Assembly: GCF_025244725.1 (NCBI RefSeq)
Contig: NZ_CP104203.1
Location: forward strand, 992,001 to 1,056,000
Length of the DNA: 64,000 nt
Direction of reading: 5' to 3'
DNA from: Chryseobacterium oranimense
GTDB lineage: Bacteria; Bacteroidota; Bacteroidia; Flavobacteriales; Weeksellaceae
The translations under genes and the position numbers were made by a program. This document shows, piece after piece, positions 8,003-17,573 of this stretch (position 1 is the stretch's first letter; each line of letters opens with the position of its first letter). Below the pieces are notes generated by a model. It made no database searches and had not been told where the DNA came from. It saw nothing but the letters and a program-made list of their open reading frames with translations.

Positions 8003-8340
8003 ACATCATTCTAATTGGCGATTTCATCGTTACAAAGCTTATCATACGATGCACCTAAGTTTTTGGAAAATCTTTGATTTTTATCTTATGGAGCTTTTCT
8101 TCAAAGTTATTTTAAACTTATTTAAGTGAACTGAAGTATTTAAAATGATAGCTTTTGTGACTTTTGTGGTTCTGTAAAGTTTAAACAACCTTAGTATTAA
8201 AATAAGTTAAATCTTTCTGCCGTGAATCGGTTTAAACGAAATAATAAATAAATTTACACTTCTTTCAGGAACAATTCATCTAAATTGTTCCGTTCCAGAA
8301 TTTATATTTCTATTGATCAACTTAAATACTATAAAAAATT
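8003..8340. other. Intergenic region upstream of the metallo-beta-lactamase
   Basis: 338 bases with no convincing open reading frame. It contains a TAAATTTA element (8249-8256) that could be a -7 box, though no clear upstream TTG was found, and an inverted repeat close to the expected transcript start (listed separately). Confidence 0.6.
8268..8291 (+). promoter_or_regulatory. Inverted repeat in the leader of the metallo-beta-lactamase gene
   Basis: GGAACAATT (8268-8276) and AATTGTTCC (8283-8291) are perfect 9-base arms around a 6-base loop. The repeat lies about 50 bases upstream of the ATG and just after a possible -7 element. It could be an operator or a 5' mRNA hairpin. Confidence 0.5.
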
Positions 8341-9069
8341 ATGAAGAAAAATGTTAAGGTTTTTACTGTGTTGTTTATGTTCTTAATTAATTTTTTTAAT
8401 GCGCAGGTTCGTGATTTTGTAATCGAACAGCCTTTTGGCAAGCAACTTTATCTGTATAAAACCTTCGGAGTTTTTGATGGCAAAGAATATTCAACCAATG
8501 CGCTTTATCTGGTTACTAAAAAAGGAGTGGTCCTGTTTGATGTCCCATGGCAGAAAACCCAGTATCAAAGCCTTATGGATACTATAAAAAAGCGCCATAA
8601 TTTGCCTGTAATAGCTGTATTTGCAACGCATTCACACTCAGACAGAGCCGGTGACCTGAGTTTTTACAATAAAAAAGGAATCCCGACCTATGCTACGGCC
8701 AAAACCAATGAGCTGCTGAAGAAAGAAGGAAAAGCAACTTCGAGTAAGATAACAGAGGTTGGAAAGAAATATAAAATAGGCGGTGAAGAATTTATCGTAG
8801 ACTTTCTTGGTGAAGGGCATACAGCAGATAACGTAGTGGTTTGGTTTCCAAAATATAATGTTCTGGACGGCGGCTGTTTAGTAAAAAGCAGTGCAGCAGT
8901 GGATCTCGGGTATACAGGAGAAGCTAATGTACAGCAATGGCCGGCTACCATGAAAAAACTGCAGGCTAAATATCCTTCCACAGCAAAGGTAATTCCAGGA
9001 CATGACGAGTGGAAAGGCAATGATCATGTGAAACATACACTCGAGCTTTTAGATAAACAAAAACAGTAG
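8341..9069 (+). CDS. Subclass B1 metallo-beta-lactamase, IND/CGB-like
   Basis: A 242-residue exported zinc enzyme that hydrolyses penicillins, cephalosporins and carbapenems. The signal peptide ends N-F-F-N-A-Q (about residue 22). All B1 zinc ligands are present: H-S-H-S-D with His97, His99 and Asp101, G-E-G-H-T with His160, G-G-C-L with Cys179, and P-G-H-D-E-W with His221. Segments such as V-L-F-D-V-P-W, H-N-L-P-V-I-A-V-F-A-T-H and V-V-V-W-F-P-K-Y-N-V-L-D-G-G-C match my memory of IND (C. indologenes) and CGB (C. gleum) enzymes, though the exact allele cannot be named. One difference is Ser at the position before the ligand Asp, where IND/CGB usually carry Asp. No mobile element is nearby, so it looks like a resident gene. 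Confidence 0.95.
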   Translation: MKKNVKVFTVLFMFLINFFNAQVRDFVIEQPFGKQLYLYKTFGVFDGKEYSTNALYLVTKKGVVLFDVPWQKTQYQSLMDTIKKRHNLPVIAVFATHSHSDRAGDLSFYNKKGIPTYATAKTNELLKKEGKATSSKITEVGKKYKIGGEEFIVDFLGEGHTADNVVVWFPKYNVLDGGCLVKSSAAVDLGYTGEANVQQWPATMKKLQAKYPSTAKVIPGHDEWKGNDHVKHTLELLDKQKQ

Positions 9070-9083
9070 TAAAATTGAATACA

Positions 9084-9113
9084 AAAAGCGGGAAATTTAT
9101 TTCCCGCTTTTCT
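9084..9113. terminator. Terminator between the metallo-beta-lactamase and M61 genes
   Basis: AAAAGCGGGAAAT and ATTTCCCGCTTTT form a strong stem with flanking A/T runs between convergent genes. Confidence 0.8.
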
Positions 9114-9134
9114 ATTAACTGTTCATTTAAATCA

Positions 9135-10991
9135 TTATTTCTTTCCAGTTAACCACTGGTTTTGCAGTTTCTGCTCTTCCGGAGTCGGATTGGCCTTATA
9201 ATTTAAGCTTTCAATCGTCATTTTATCAAGGATAGCTTTTCCTTTAAGGCTTATTTTATCCATTTTATCACCATTTTTTCTAAGGATGGTTACTGTAACA
9301 TTCTGGCCTTCCTTGATTGATTTTGCATAGCCGATGAAATCCTGCACATGCTGAATGTCAACGGTTTTGCCGTCCAGAGCGAGAATTTCGTCAGTGATTT
9401 TAAATCCTATGCTTTTTGCAAAAGGAGATAATGCTGAACTTTCATCAAATACAAATGTTTTATTCTTTTCATTATAACCTGTCTGGTTCGGATCTTTGAT
9501 GAACCAGAAAAGAGGAGGGGTATCCTGCTTTTTTGCTTCTACACCTACCATATTCAGATATTGAATGTAAGGAGTAGGCTGGTTTCCTGCAATATATTTA
9601 TTATAGAAATCCTTTACCTGCGGATAGCCGGTCACCGTTACCAATTCATCAATCAGCTTATCATCCTTGAAAGGTTTGTTCTCACCAAATCTCTGGGACA
9701 GCTTTCTGATCATGTCGCGGTATCCCATTTCCCCGTTAGAAAGCTTTCTCAGTTCGATATCCAGGCACATCGCCAGCAATGCTCCTTTTTCGTATACGTT
9801 TCTGTACTGATCTTTATATTCATCTTTCAGAACATTTTTACTCATCACCGTGAACGGCATGGTATCATCATAATTTTTGGAATTGGTGATCTTCTCATTA
9901 ATTCTGTGAAGGAATTCATCCTTATTGATCAGGCCTTCCTGAATCTGGAAAAGATTTGCAAAATATTCTGTTCCGCCTTCATACATCCACAAGTGCTGGG
10001 ACATTTTAGGATCTGCATAATCAAAATAATGAATCTCTTCAGAGTGTGTTTTTAAAGGATTCACGGTATGGAAGAACTCGTGCGAAACTACATCTGTAAT
10101 GGTTTTATCAATTGCATCTTTAGGCATCATTTCAGGAAGTACCACACTCGTTGATTCATGGTGCTCCAATGCTCCGAAACCTTTGATCGCAGGTCCGTCA
10201 CCTCCTGAAAGGTACAGCATGATCGCGTATTTTTTATTGGTATTCATGTCGCCCAGGAATTTCTTCTGAGCCAGTACCATTTTTTCAAGATTATCTTTAA
10301 AGTCTGCTGCCTTGTACTTTCCGGTAGGAGAATAAACGCCCAGTACCAGATCCATTCCTCCTGCATTGAAGGTTATATAATCCGGTTTGGTGTACATCAG
10401 CGGAGAATCGGTCACTTTCGCATAATTGGCCAGTGTAAACGTATCGGTAGCATCGGATTTATCCTGGTCTACCAGAGCTGTTGTTCCATAGAAGCCTGCC
10501 GGTTTCTGAACGATCAGCTGGTAAGGAACATCCTGCATATTGTCAATATACCCGATAAAGCCGTGGGTATTGATCATATAAACTTTTCCTTCCTCAATAT
10601 CAGTCCCTGACGGGGAAAATACAGCTTTATGTTTTGAATTATCCATTTCATCATCAAAGCTGTCATTAACCAGGTAAGTGACTTTGCTTAATGCCTGGGC
10701 ATTTTTCAATGAATAGGTATTGTCATTAACTTTTGTATAGGCTAATTCTCTTCCTTTGTTATCATAAAATTTGATCCCTTCCACAAATCGGCCATAATCA
10801 TCTACTGAATACGTACCCGGAACGGTCTTGGGAAAGTGAAACTTGACATCCCCGGATTTCATTTTCGGAAATTCCATCGTAACGGCTACCTTGTCATCTT
10901 TTACATTCACAAGATCAATCGTGGTTTTTATAGATTGGGCATTGGCCAGGAAAGCGGCGAAAAGACCCAGACTAATTGCTGTTTTTCTCAT
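9135..10991 (-). CDS. M61 family metallopeptidase with PDZ domain
   Basis: A 618-residue exported zinc peptidase. The signal peptide (MRKTAISLGLFAA, ending L-A-N-A-Q) sets the start at 10991; an upstream in-frame extension to 11102 would hide it and is rejected. Order of parts: an N-terminal beta domain (V-P-G-T-Y-S-V-D-D-Y-G-R-F), a thermolysin-like catalytic domain with H-E-F-F-H and a downstream Y-E-G-G-T-E-Y-F supplying the third ligand Glu, and a C-terminal PDZ-like region (I-G-F-K-I-T-D-E-I-L-A-L-D-G-K). M61 enzymes include glycyl aminopeptidases; the substrate here is unknown. It is followed on the same strand direction by another exported metallopeptidase gene upstream (M1), but the two are separated. 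Confidence 0.9.
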   Translation of the reverse strand: MRKTAISLGLFAAFLANAQSIKTTIDLVNVKDDKVAVTMEFPKMKSGDVKFHFPKTVPGTYSVDDYGRFVEGIKFYDNKGRELAYTKVNDNTYSLKNAQALSKVTYLVNDSFDDEMDNSKHKAVFSPSGTDIEEGKVYMINTHGFIGYIDNMQDVPYQLIVQKPAGFYGTTALVDQDKSDATDTFTLANYAKVTDSPLMYTKPDYITFNAGGMDLVLGVYSPTGKYKAADFKDNLEKMVLAQKKFLGDMNTNKKYAIMLYLSGGDGPAIKGFGALEHHESTSVVLPEMMPKDAIDKTITDVVSHEFFHTVNPLKTHSEEIHYFDYADPKMSQHLWMYEGGTEYFANLFQIQEGLINKDEFLHRINEKITNSKNYDDTMPFTVMSKNVLKDEYKDQYRNVYEKGALLAMCLDIELRKLSNGEMGYRDMIRKLSQRFGENKPFKDDKLIDELVTVTGYPQVKDFYNKYIAGNQPTPYIQYLNMVGVEAKKQDTPPLFWFIKDPNQTGYNEKNKTFVFDESSALSPFAKSIGFKITDEILALDGKTVDIQHVQDFIGYAKSIKEGQNVTVTILRKNGDKMDKISLKGKAILDKMTIESLNYKANPTPEEQKLQNQWLTGKK

Positions 10992-11164
10992 TAAGATTAA
11001 ATTTTTATAGTTAAATAGTAGTTTTTTTAACCATTTTGTTACGAAATACAATATTAAACTTTTCTTAAATTTTTGAACCATTAGGATATAATAAGTTGTC
11101 AAGAGTATTTAGAATCTTTTCAGTGCCTTAATCAATCACGGATTAATGGTTTAGTTAAAATAAA

Positions 11165-11195
11165 AAAGGCAAACCCGCATAACGATTTTGCCTTT
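11165..11195 (-). terminator. Terminator after the M1 peptidase gene
   Basis: On the minus strand, AAAGGCAAA and TTTGCCTTT form a stem followed by a T run. Confidence 0.65.
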
Positions 11196-11225
11196 CCGCG
11201 AATTTATCTTTTCGCCATTTCTGTA

Positions 11226-12857
11226 TTATTGTACTTGATTATAGTTTATATAATAGTTCTTGTTAAATTCTACCGGGGTGTTCTTTTTAAGTTTCACGGT
11301 CTGCCAGTTTTCGGTAGGATTGATGGTCTGGTCTCCATTGATGATAAGAGGAAGTTTAAATCCTTTCACCACATCCGTATATCTGAATTTCAAGGAATCT
11401 CCGTTTTGCGAATACTCGAGACTAGGGATTTTTGTTGTTCTTAAATATTGATTGAAGATGCTTGACAGATCAATTCCCGACTTCGAAGACATATAATCCT
11501 CAACTTGCTGAGTGGTCACAGTCTGATGGTAAAAATCTTTGCCCAAACCTCTCAGGATCTGCCTGAATTTTTCATCATTATTGATTACCTGGCGTATCGT
11601 GTGAAGCATATTGGCTCCTTTCGGGTACATATCACCGCTTCCTTCATTTCTTACCCCGTATTTTCCAATGATAGGAACATCATTTTCGATCATATTCCGT
11701 ACACCTCTGGCGTAGATGTCCGCCGATTTTTTGTCCATATATTTTTCAACAAAAAGAACCTCGGAATACATGGTGAAACTTTCATGGATCCACATATCCG
11801 CCTGGTCTTTTGCAGTCACATTATTGGCAAACCATTCGTGGCCGCTTTCATGGATAATGATGTAATCCCAGTTAAGACCCACACCCGTCCCCGAAAGATC
11901 TTTACCCAGATAACCGTTCTGGTAGTTATTTCCGTAGGCTACATTACTCTGGTGTTCCATTCCAAGGTAAGGAGTATCAACCAGTTTGTAAGAATCTTCA
12001 TAAAAAGGATAAGGTCCGAACCAGTATTCAAATGCAGAAAGCATTGGTTTTACCTGCTGGAACTGTTTTTTTGCCTTTTCCAGGTTGTAGTCCAGTACCC
12101 AGTAATCCAGATCCAGTTTTCCTTTCTCACCGGTAAATGTATCTTTAAAATTAACATATTTACCAATATTCGGAATGATAGAGTAAGCATTGATAGGGTT
12201 TTTCACTTCCCACGTATAAGCTGTTTTCCCACCTTCTGTTTTCTTGTCAATCAGTCTTCCGTTTCCTACTCCTACAAGGTCATTCGGGGTAATGATTTTC
12301 ATAATGATCCCGTTGTCCGGTTCATCGCTCCAGATATCCTTCGTAGGAAGCCATATGGATGCACCGATTCCTTCATCGGCAGCGCTCATCCACGGATTTC
12401 CTTTTTCATCTTTGGTGAATACCCAGCCACCATCCCAAGGGGCTCTTTTGGCAATCAGAGGATTACCGGAATAGGTAACATTAATGGTGTATTTTTCTCC
12501 TTTTTTAAATTTCTTTTTGGCAGTAACGAAAATAAAATCACCATCTTGCTTATAATTGGCAACCGGGAAATCAGCTTCCACTTTATCTGCCTTCATGGGT
12601 TTCTGCAAATCGATCTGGAACACAGGATCAGTCACATCTTTAGTGATCTCAAAGCTGATCTTATTATATCCTTTAATGCTTTTTTGTGCAAAGTCCGGCT
12701 CTACGGAAAGATCATATTTTTTGACGTCCCAGAAATTCCTGAATCGGGTATCAGATCCTTTCAGCGTATCTTCCTTGGTGAAAACTTTATCTTTTTCAAA
12801 GAACTGCCCGAAAACAAGTCCCGAAGCAAATAAAAGTGTATAGGTCAGCTTTTTCAT
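11226..12857 (-). CDS. Secreted M1 family metallopeptidase (aminopeptidase N-like)
   Basis: A 543-residue exported zinc peptidase. The signal peptide is MKKLTYTLLFASGLVFGQ. The catalytic H-E-S-G-H with the third ligand 18 residues on (W-I-H-E-S-F) is complete. The substrate-anchoring GxMEN motif is present as G-M-E-H-Q-S, the variant common in Bacteroidota M1 proteins. The protein lacks the long C-terminal helical domain of E. coli PepN (870 residues), which is usual for this shorter group. The likely role is degradation of peptides in the periplasm or outside the cell. A 442-codon antisense open frame overlies it but has no protein-like features. Confidence 0.9.
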   Translation of the reverse strand: MKKLTYTLLFASGLVFGQFFEKDKVFTKEDTLKGSDTRFRNFWDVKKYDLSVEPDFAQKSIKGYNKISFEITKDVTDPVFQIDLQKPMKADKVEADFPVANYKQDGDFIFVTAKKKFKKGEKYTINVTYSGNPLIAKRAPWDGGWVFTKDEKGNPWMSAADEGIGASIWLPTKDIWSDEPDNGIIMKIITPNDLVGVGNGRLIDKKTEGGKTAYTWEVKNPINAYSIIPNIGKYVNFKDTFTGEKGKLDLDYWVLDYNLEKAKKQFQQVKPMLSAFEYWFGPYPFYEDSYKLVDTPYLGMEHQSNVAYGNNYQNGYLGKDLSGTGVGLNWDYIIIHESGHEWFANNVTAKDQADMWIHESFTMYSEVLFVEKYMDKKSADIYARGVRNMIENDVPIIGKYGVRNEGSGDMYPKGANMLHTIRQVINNDEKFRQILRGLGKDFYHQTVTTQQVEDYMSSKSGIDLSSIFNQYLRTTKIPSLEYSQNGDSLKFRYTDVVKGFKLPLIINGDQTINPTENWQTVKLKKNTPVEFNKNYYINYNQVQ

Positions 12858-12960
12858 TTAAAACTCAATTAAATTCTATCAAAAATAGAAAAATTAATGG
12901 CACAATGAATGATACGGCTGAAAAAATGTGGATCTTATGAATAAACTGAAGAAGGAACAT

Positions 12961-12985
12961 AAAAAAGCCCGGCTTTAGCCGGGCT
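12961..12985 (-). terminator. Terminator after tatC
   Basis: AGCCCGGCT (12966-12974) and AGCCGGGCT (12977-12985) pair exactly. On the minus strand a T run follows. Confidence 0.85.
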
Positions 12986-13013
12986 GTGATATTTAAAAAT
13001 GTTTGAATTTGTA

Positions 13014-13841
13014 TTACTTCTGTATTACCGGAAGGTTTGCTGCATTTTTCTGTACTTTTTTGTAAGTAATATTACACATGATGATACTGAACTCATACAG
13101 GATAAGCAGAGGGAAAGCAGCCATAAGCATACTTAAAACATCGGCAGGGGTAATGATTGCAGCTACAACCATAATCAGAACAATAGCATGACGGCGGTAG
13201 GTCTTCATAAACATAGGCGTCAAAATCCCTATGCTGGTAAGGAAATAGATAAGAATAGGAAAAAGAAATATAACTCCCATCCCTAAAATGACCTGTAAAA
13301 ACAACGTTGTGTAATCGCTTAGGTCATAAAGTGGGATAATAATATCCGATATCTTAAAAATAACCCCGAAATTCACCGCGAACGGAAGGATTAAGAAATA
13401 ACCGCATAAAACTCCTGTCATAAACAGAATCCACACTGCATTGATAATAAAAATAGAGTTCTTTCTTTCCTTAGGATGAAGAGCCGGTCCTATAAATCGC
13501 CATAACTCCCATACAATATAAGGAAAAGCTCCTACCAAACCTCCGAAAACAGAAACAGCCATCATCACGTTGAACTGCTGGTAAAGCCGTTGTACACGGA
13601 CCGGGAAATCTTTCGGGAGATGAATACTGTCTTCCCCTAAAAGCATTCTCGAAAAATGGTTAACCACCCTGAAAGTAGGAAAATCATTTCTGGTAGGCCC
13701 AAAAAAGATATGGTCCATGATCCAGTTGATATTGAATCCCACAGCGATTGCAACAATTATAATAGCAATAATCGAGCGTACGAGGTGACCTCTTAATTCT
13801 CCAATATGCCCAAGAAAGGACATTTCTTTTTTTTCGTCCAT
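13014..13841 (-). CDS. tatC: Sec-independent protein translocase TatC
   Basis: A 275-residue inner-membrane protein with the TatC signature at the N-terminus (M-S-F-L-G-H-I-G-E-L-R at residues 7-17) and six predicted membrane segments. It is the receptor of the twin-arginine translocase, which exports folded proteins bearing an RR signal. A long loop between TM1 and TM2 (residues about 44-100) is typical of Bacteroidota TatC. P-K-E-R-K-N before TM3 and A-A-I-I-T-P-A-D-V near TM5 support the call. It lies downstream of kdsD on the same strand, but a terminator at about 14.0 kb suggests independent expression. No tatA is in the window. Confidence 0.95.
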   Translation of the reverse strand: MDEKKEMSFLGHIGELRGHLVRSIIAIIIVAIAVGFNINWIMDHIFFGPTRNDFPTFRVVNHFSRMLLGEDSIHLPKDFPVRVQRLYQQFNVMMAVSVFGGLVGAFPYIVWELWRFIGPALHPKERKNSIFIINAVWILFMTGVLCGYFLILPFAVNFGVIFKISDIIIPLYDLSDYTTLFLQVILGMGVIFLFPILIYFLTSIGILTPMFMKTYRRHAIVLIMVVAAIITPADVLSMLMAAFPLLILYEFSIIMCNITYKKVQKNAANLPVIQK

Positions 13842-13989
13842 ATTACTAAAGTCTCTCTAAAATAGCAAACCTGTCAAAGTTAAGCCGTTTAAGTCTGCGA
13901 AATTATGAAATAATAATCAGTATTTAGAATTATTGATCGTGATTTTGCTTAAGCTGATCAATGAAATACCTTCCCGTTTGATTTTCAGA

Positions 13990-14021
13990 AAAAACAGACG
14001 GTATTTTAAAAACACCGTCTG
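13990..14021 (-). terminator. Terminator after kdsD
   Basis: CAGACGGT (13995-14002) and ACCGTCTG (14014-14021) form a stem. On the minus strand it runs into TTTTTT. Confidence 0.8.
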
Positions 14022-14059
14022 CTGATTTATCATAATATAGATGAGCATTTTAGATAAAA

Positions 14060-15019
14060 TTAATTGATCCCTTCATCAAGCAAGGTATGAATATCAATAA
14101 TTCCGAAATAGTTTCCGTTTTCAGTGACGATCAGCTGGCCGATATTATTTTCCTTTAAAATTTTCATAGCCTCTTTTGCTAAAGTATCCCTTTCGATCGT
14201 TTTAGGGTTGGCAGACATGATGTCTTTTGCCAGCACCTTACTGATATCATCTCCTTTCATCAGCATTCTTCTCAAATCCCCGTCGGTGATTACCCCAATA
14301 ATTTTTTCACCATTGGTCACCACCGTGATTCCATGGCTGGAGGCACTGATTGAAATAATAACGTCTCTTACCGGTGCATTTTCTTCAACCTGAGGTTTCT
14401 GAGGAGATAAAAACTGGTCTACTTTTGAAACAAGATTCTTTCCGAGGCTTCCTCCCGGATGAAATTTGGCAAAATCATTCTCTCTGAAATTATTAAGTTC
14501 CATTAAAGCCACAGCCATAGCATCTCCAAGAGCCATCTGAATCGTGGTGGAGCTTGTCGGGGCCAGTTTGTTCGGGCATGCTTCCACATCTACATGAGTG
14601 TCCAGGACAATTTCGGAGAATTCGGCAAGCTTGCTGTTTTTATTTCCTGTCATTCCGATCAGGGCGGAAGAATAATCTTTTAAATAGGGAACGAGGTTGG
14701 CGATTTCCGGTGAGTTCCCGGAATTCGAGATGCATAGAACCACATCCTGCTTCTGAATCACGCCAAGATCTCCGTGGATGGCTTCAGAAGCATGCAGAAA
14801 CTGTGAAGGAGTTCCTGTAGAGTTTAATGTGGCAACAATTTTATTGCCAACGTGGGCAGATTTCCCGATTCCCACAACTATTAATTTCCCTTTTGCCGAA
14901 TGGATAATCTCCACTGCCCGGGCAAAATCATCATTGATCCTGTTCTTTAATTTTTCAAGTTCTGAAATTTCTATTTCCAAAGTGCTTTTGGCAATTGAAA
15001 TAAGTTCGGTTCTTTCCAT
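14060..15019 (-). CDS. kdsD: D-arabinose-5-phosphate isomerase (KpsF/GutQ/KdsD family)
   Basis: A 319-residue cytoplasmic enzyme converting ribulose-5-phosphate to arabinose-5-phosphate, the first step toward KDO for lipopolysaccharide. The N-terminal SIS domain (residues about 35-185) carries V-V-G-I-G-K-S, S-T-G-T-P-S and C-I-S-N-S-G-N-S-P-E. Two CBS domains follow (about 200-319; I-I-G-V-I-T-D-G-D-L-R-R). Length fits the family (320-330). The start at 15019 fits the family N-terminus. It is transcribed divergently from recQ. The identification is secure. Confidence 0.93.
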   Translation of the reverse strand: MERTELISIAKSTLEIEISELEKLKNRINDDFARAVEIIHSAKGKLIVVGIGKSAHVGNKIVATLNSTGTPSQFLHASEAIHGDLGVIQKQDVVLCISNSGNSPEIANLVPYLKDYSSALIGMTGNKNSKLAEFSEIVLDTHVDVEACPNKLAPTSSTTIQMALGDAMAVALMELNNFRENDFAKFHPGGSLGKNLVSKVDQFLSPQKPQVEENAPVRDVIISISASSHGITVVTNGEKIIGVITDGDLRRMLMKGDDISKVLAKDIMSANPKTIERDTLAKEAMKILKENNIGQLIVTENGNYFGIIDIHTLLDEGIN

Positions 15020-15177
15020 TTTATAATTTTAGAGCATACAAAAAATCCATTAAAAAACGTTATATTTAAAAAAGAATATTTAATATAAGTTTTATTTTTT
15101 ATAAATTCGTTCGCTTTTATTTTAAGCAGAATTTTTATAACTTTGGGTTGGATGCAAATTTAGCAATAGAAAATTAG

Positions 15178-17382
15178 ATGAACGCAAAAAAAGCCAATTT
15201 ATCAGGCGAGTTGAAAAAGTATTTCGGGTTTTCTACATTTAAAGGCCAGCAGGAACAAATTATAGAAAACCTACTCGGTGGGAAGGATATATTTGTCTTA
15301 ATGCCTACAGGAGGTGGTAAATCATTATGTTATCAGCTTCCGGCACTTATTTCAGAAGGTACGGCAATAGTAGTTTCGCCCTTAATCGCGTTAATGAAGA
15401 ATCAGGTAGATGCAGTAAACGGCCTTTCGTCTGATGACGGGGTAGCGCACGTTTTAAATTCATCATTAAATAAGACACAGACAAAACAGGTTTTTGACGA
15501 TATTAAAGGCGGAAAAACCAAGCTTTTGTATGTAGCACCGGAATCATTGATCAAAGATGATTATCTGGATTTCCTTAAAGAGGTTAAGATTTCTTTCGTA
15601 GCCATTGATGAGGCCCACTGTATTTCAGAATGGGGGCATGATTTCAGGCCGGAATACAGAAATCTGAAATCCATTATTGATAAGATTGCCGAAGTTCCGG
15701 TAATTGCTTTGACAGCTACTGCGACACCTAAGGTTCAGGACGACATCCAGAAGACTCTGGGAATGAGTGATGCGTTGGTTTTCAAAGAAAGCTTCAACCG
15801 CCCGAATCTATACTATGAAGTACGTCCAAAAGTCAATGTAGATAAGGAGATCGTAAGATTTATTAACCAGCATAAAGGAAAATCGGGAATTGTTTACTGT
15901 TTAAGTAGAAGAAAAGTGGAAGAATTTGCCCAGCTTTTACAGGTAAACGGTATTAATGCCCTTCCGTACCATGCAGGTCTGGACCAGAAAATAAGAGTAG
16001 CCAATCAGGATAAATTCCTCATGGAGGAAGTTGATGTTATTGTAGCTACAATTGCTTTCGGAATGGGAATTGACAAACCGGATGTGCGTTTTGTGATCCA
16101 CTATGATTTTCCAAAATCTCTGGAAAGTTATTATCAGGAAACAGGAAGAGCAGGAAGAGATGGCGGTGAAGGCCATTGTCTGGCATTTTACGATCCAAAG
16201 GATATTGAAAAACTTGAAAAATTCCTTGCCCAGAAACCCGTTTCTGAAAGGGAAATCGGTTTGCAGCTTTTAAACGAAGTGGTAGGTTATGCTGAAACTT
16301 CAATGAGCAGGAGACAGTATATCCTTTATTATTTCGGTGAAAATTTTGATCCGGTGAAGGGAGACGGAGCGGATATGTGTGACAATTCTTCCAATCCTCC
16401 AAAATTAAAAGATGCCACCGAAGATCTGGAAAAAGTTCTGAAACTCATTAAAGATACAGGAGAAAAATTCAAGTCAAAAGATCTGATCTCAGTAATCGCC
16501 GGGAAAGAAAATGCGGTTACGAAATCATATAAACTAGAACAGACTTCCCATTTCGGTTTCGGAAAAGACGAAAAAGATAATTACTGGAAGACTATTTTAA
16601 GACAGGCTACGGTCCAGGGATTCCTGCAGAAGGATATTGAGACTTACGGTGTTTTAAAAATGTCTGAAAAAGCCAGGAGTTTTCTGGAAGGTAAATCTGC
16701 AGAACCGTTTTTAATTGCTGAAGACAGGGAGTTTGATCTTACCCAGGCCAAAGCAGACAGTGACCAGGTACAAATGCAGAGTAGTACAGGGCTGGACCAG
16801 AACCTTTTCGGACAGTTAAAAGATCTGAGAAAAAAAGTGGCCAAGAAACACGGAATTCCACCTTATACGGTTTTCATGGATCCGAGTTTAGAGGATATGA
16901 CGGTTCAGTATCCCGTTTCATTGGAAGAAATTGCAAAAGTTTATGGAGTAGGAGAAGGGAAGGCCAAAAAATACGGTAAAGAATTCGCAGACTTCATCAA
17001 AGCTTATGTTGAAGAAAACAATATCGAACGTATGCAGGATATGGTACTCAAGCAGGTGGCCAACAAGTCCAGCCACAAGGTTTTCATTATCCAGAGCACC
17101 GATAAAAAGATTGATCTTGAAGATATTGCAAGAGCCAAGAATCTTTCCATGAACGAGCTTTTGAAAGAAATGGAAAGTATTGTTTATCAGGGAACAAAAC
17201 TTAATATCGATTATTATATCGAAGACAATTTTGATGAAGATATTGTAGACGGCTTTATGGAATTCATGACCGAATCTGAAAGCGACAGCATGAAAGTGCT
17301 TCTTGATGAATTCGGAGATGAACTTTCTGATGAGGAAGTAAGAATGCTGAGGATAAAATTCATCAGTGATGTAGCGAATTAA
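15178..17382 (+). CDS. recQ: ATP-dependent DNA helicase RecQ
   Basis: A 734-residue 3'-5' helicase of superfamily 2. Motif I is M-P-T-G-G-G-K-S (residue about 42), motif II D-E-A-H-C, motif III T-A-T-A-T and motif [13 protein letters not shown] winged-helix region and an HRDC domain ([19 protein letters not shown]) follow, plus an acidic roughly 100-residue C-terminal extension absent from E. coli RecQ (609). That tail is typical of Bacteroidota RecQ. The cysteines of the zinc-binding region look reduced (only D-M-C-D-N is obvious), also typical of this group as far as I recall. A TAACTTTG box (15138-15145) may drive it. Confidence 0.95.
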   Translation: MNAKKANLSGELKKYFGFSTFKGQQEQIIENLLGGKDIFVLMPTGGGKSLCYQLPALISEGTAIVVSPLIALMKNQVDAVNGLSSDDGVAHVLNSSLNKTQTKQVFDDIKGGKTKLLYVAPESLIKDDYLDFLKEVKISFVAIDEAHCISEWGHDFRPEYRNLKSIIDKIAEVPVIALTATATPKVQDDIQKTLGMSDALVFKESFNRPNLYYEVRPKVNVDKEIVRFINQHKGKSGIVYCLSRRKVEEFAQLLQVNGINALPYHAGLDQKIRVANQDKFLMEEVDVIVATIAFGMGIDKPDVRFVIHYDFPKSLESYYQETGRAGRDGGEGHCLAFYDPKDIEKLEKFLAQKPVSEREIGLQLLNEVVGYAETSMSRRQYILYYFGENFDPVKGDGADMCDNSSNPPKLKDATEDLEKVLKLIKDTGEKFKSKDLISVIAGKENAVTKSYKLEQTSHFGFGKDEKDNYWKTILRQATVQGFLQKDIETYGVLKMSEKARSFLEGKSAEPFLIAEDREFDLTQAKADSDQVQMQSSTGLDQNLFGQLKDLRKKVAKKHGIPPYTVFMDPSLEDMTVQYPVSLEEIAKVYGVGEGKAKKYGKEFADFIKAYVEENNIERMQDMVLKQVANKSSHKVFIIQSTDKKIDLEDIARAKNLSMNELLKEMESIVYQGTKLNIDYYIEDNFDEDIVDGFMEFMTESESDSMKVLLDEFGDELSDEEVRMLRIKFISDVAN

Positions 17383-17404
17383 AAAGTTTAATATATTATA
17401 ATAG

Positions 17405-17437
17405 AATAAGCTCTTCCCCGGAAGAGCTTATTTATTG
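17405..17437 (+). terminator. recQ terminator
   Basis: AATAAGCTCTTCC (17405-17417) and GGAAGAGCTTATT (17420-17432) are perfect complements with a two-base loop core. Confidence 0.85.
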
Positions 17438-17573
17438 TAAATTTGTGAAATATTTATTGAAACTTAGAGCTGATAATCCCTCAAAGCTTTGTGTTTTTTA
17501 ACCTTGCCATTCATGAAAATGTTCGGGTTGACAATATTTGAAACTTAATAAAACTTTTTACTAACTTTAACTG

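Noticed and set aside
9561..10055. 164-codon plus-strand open frame
   Set aside because: Antisense shadow of the M61 peptidase gene; Ile/Phe-rich with no recognisable domain.
10992..11102. N-terminal extension of the M61 peptidase
   Set aside because: It would place 37 residues before a clear signal peptide that starts at 10991.
11505..12833. 442-codon plus-strand open frame
   Set aside because: It lies wholly antisense to the M1 peptidase gene, whose catalytic motifs are intact. The translated product shows no domain or signal.
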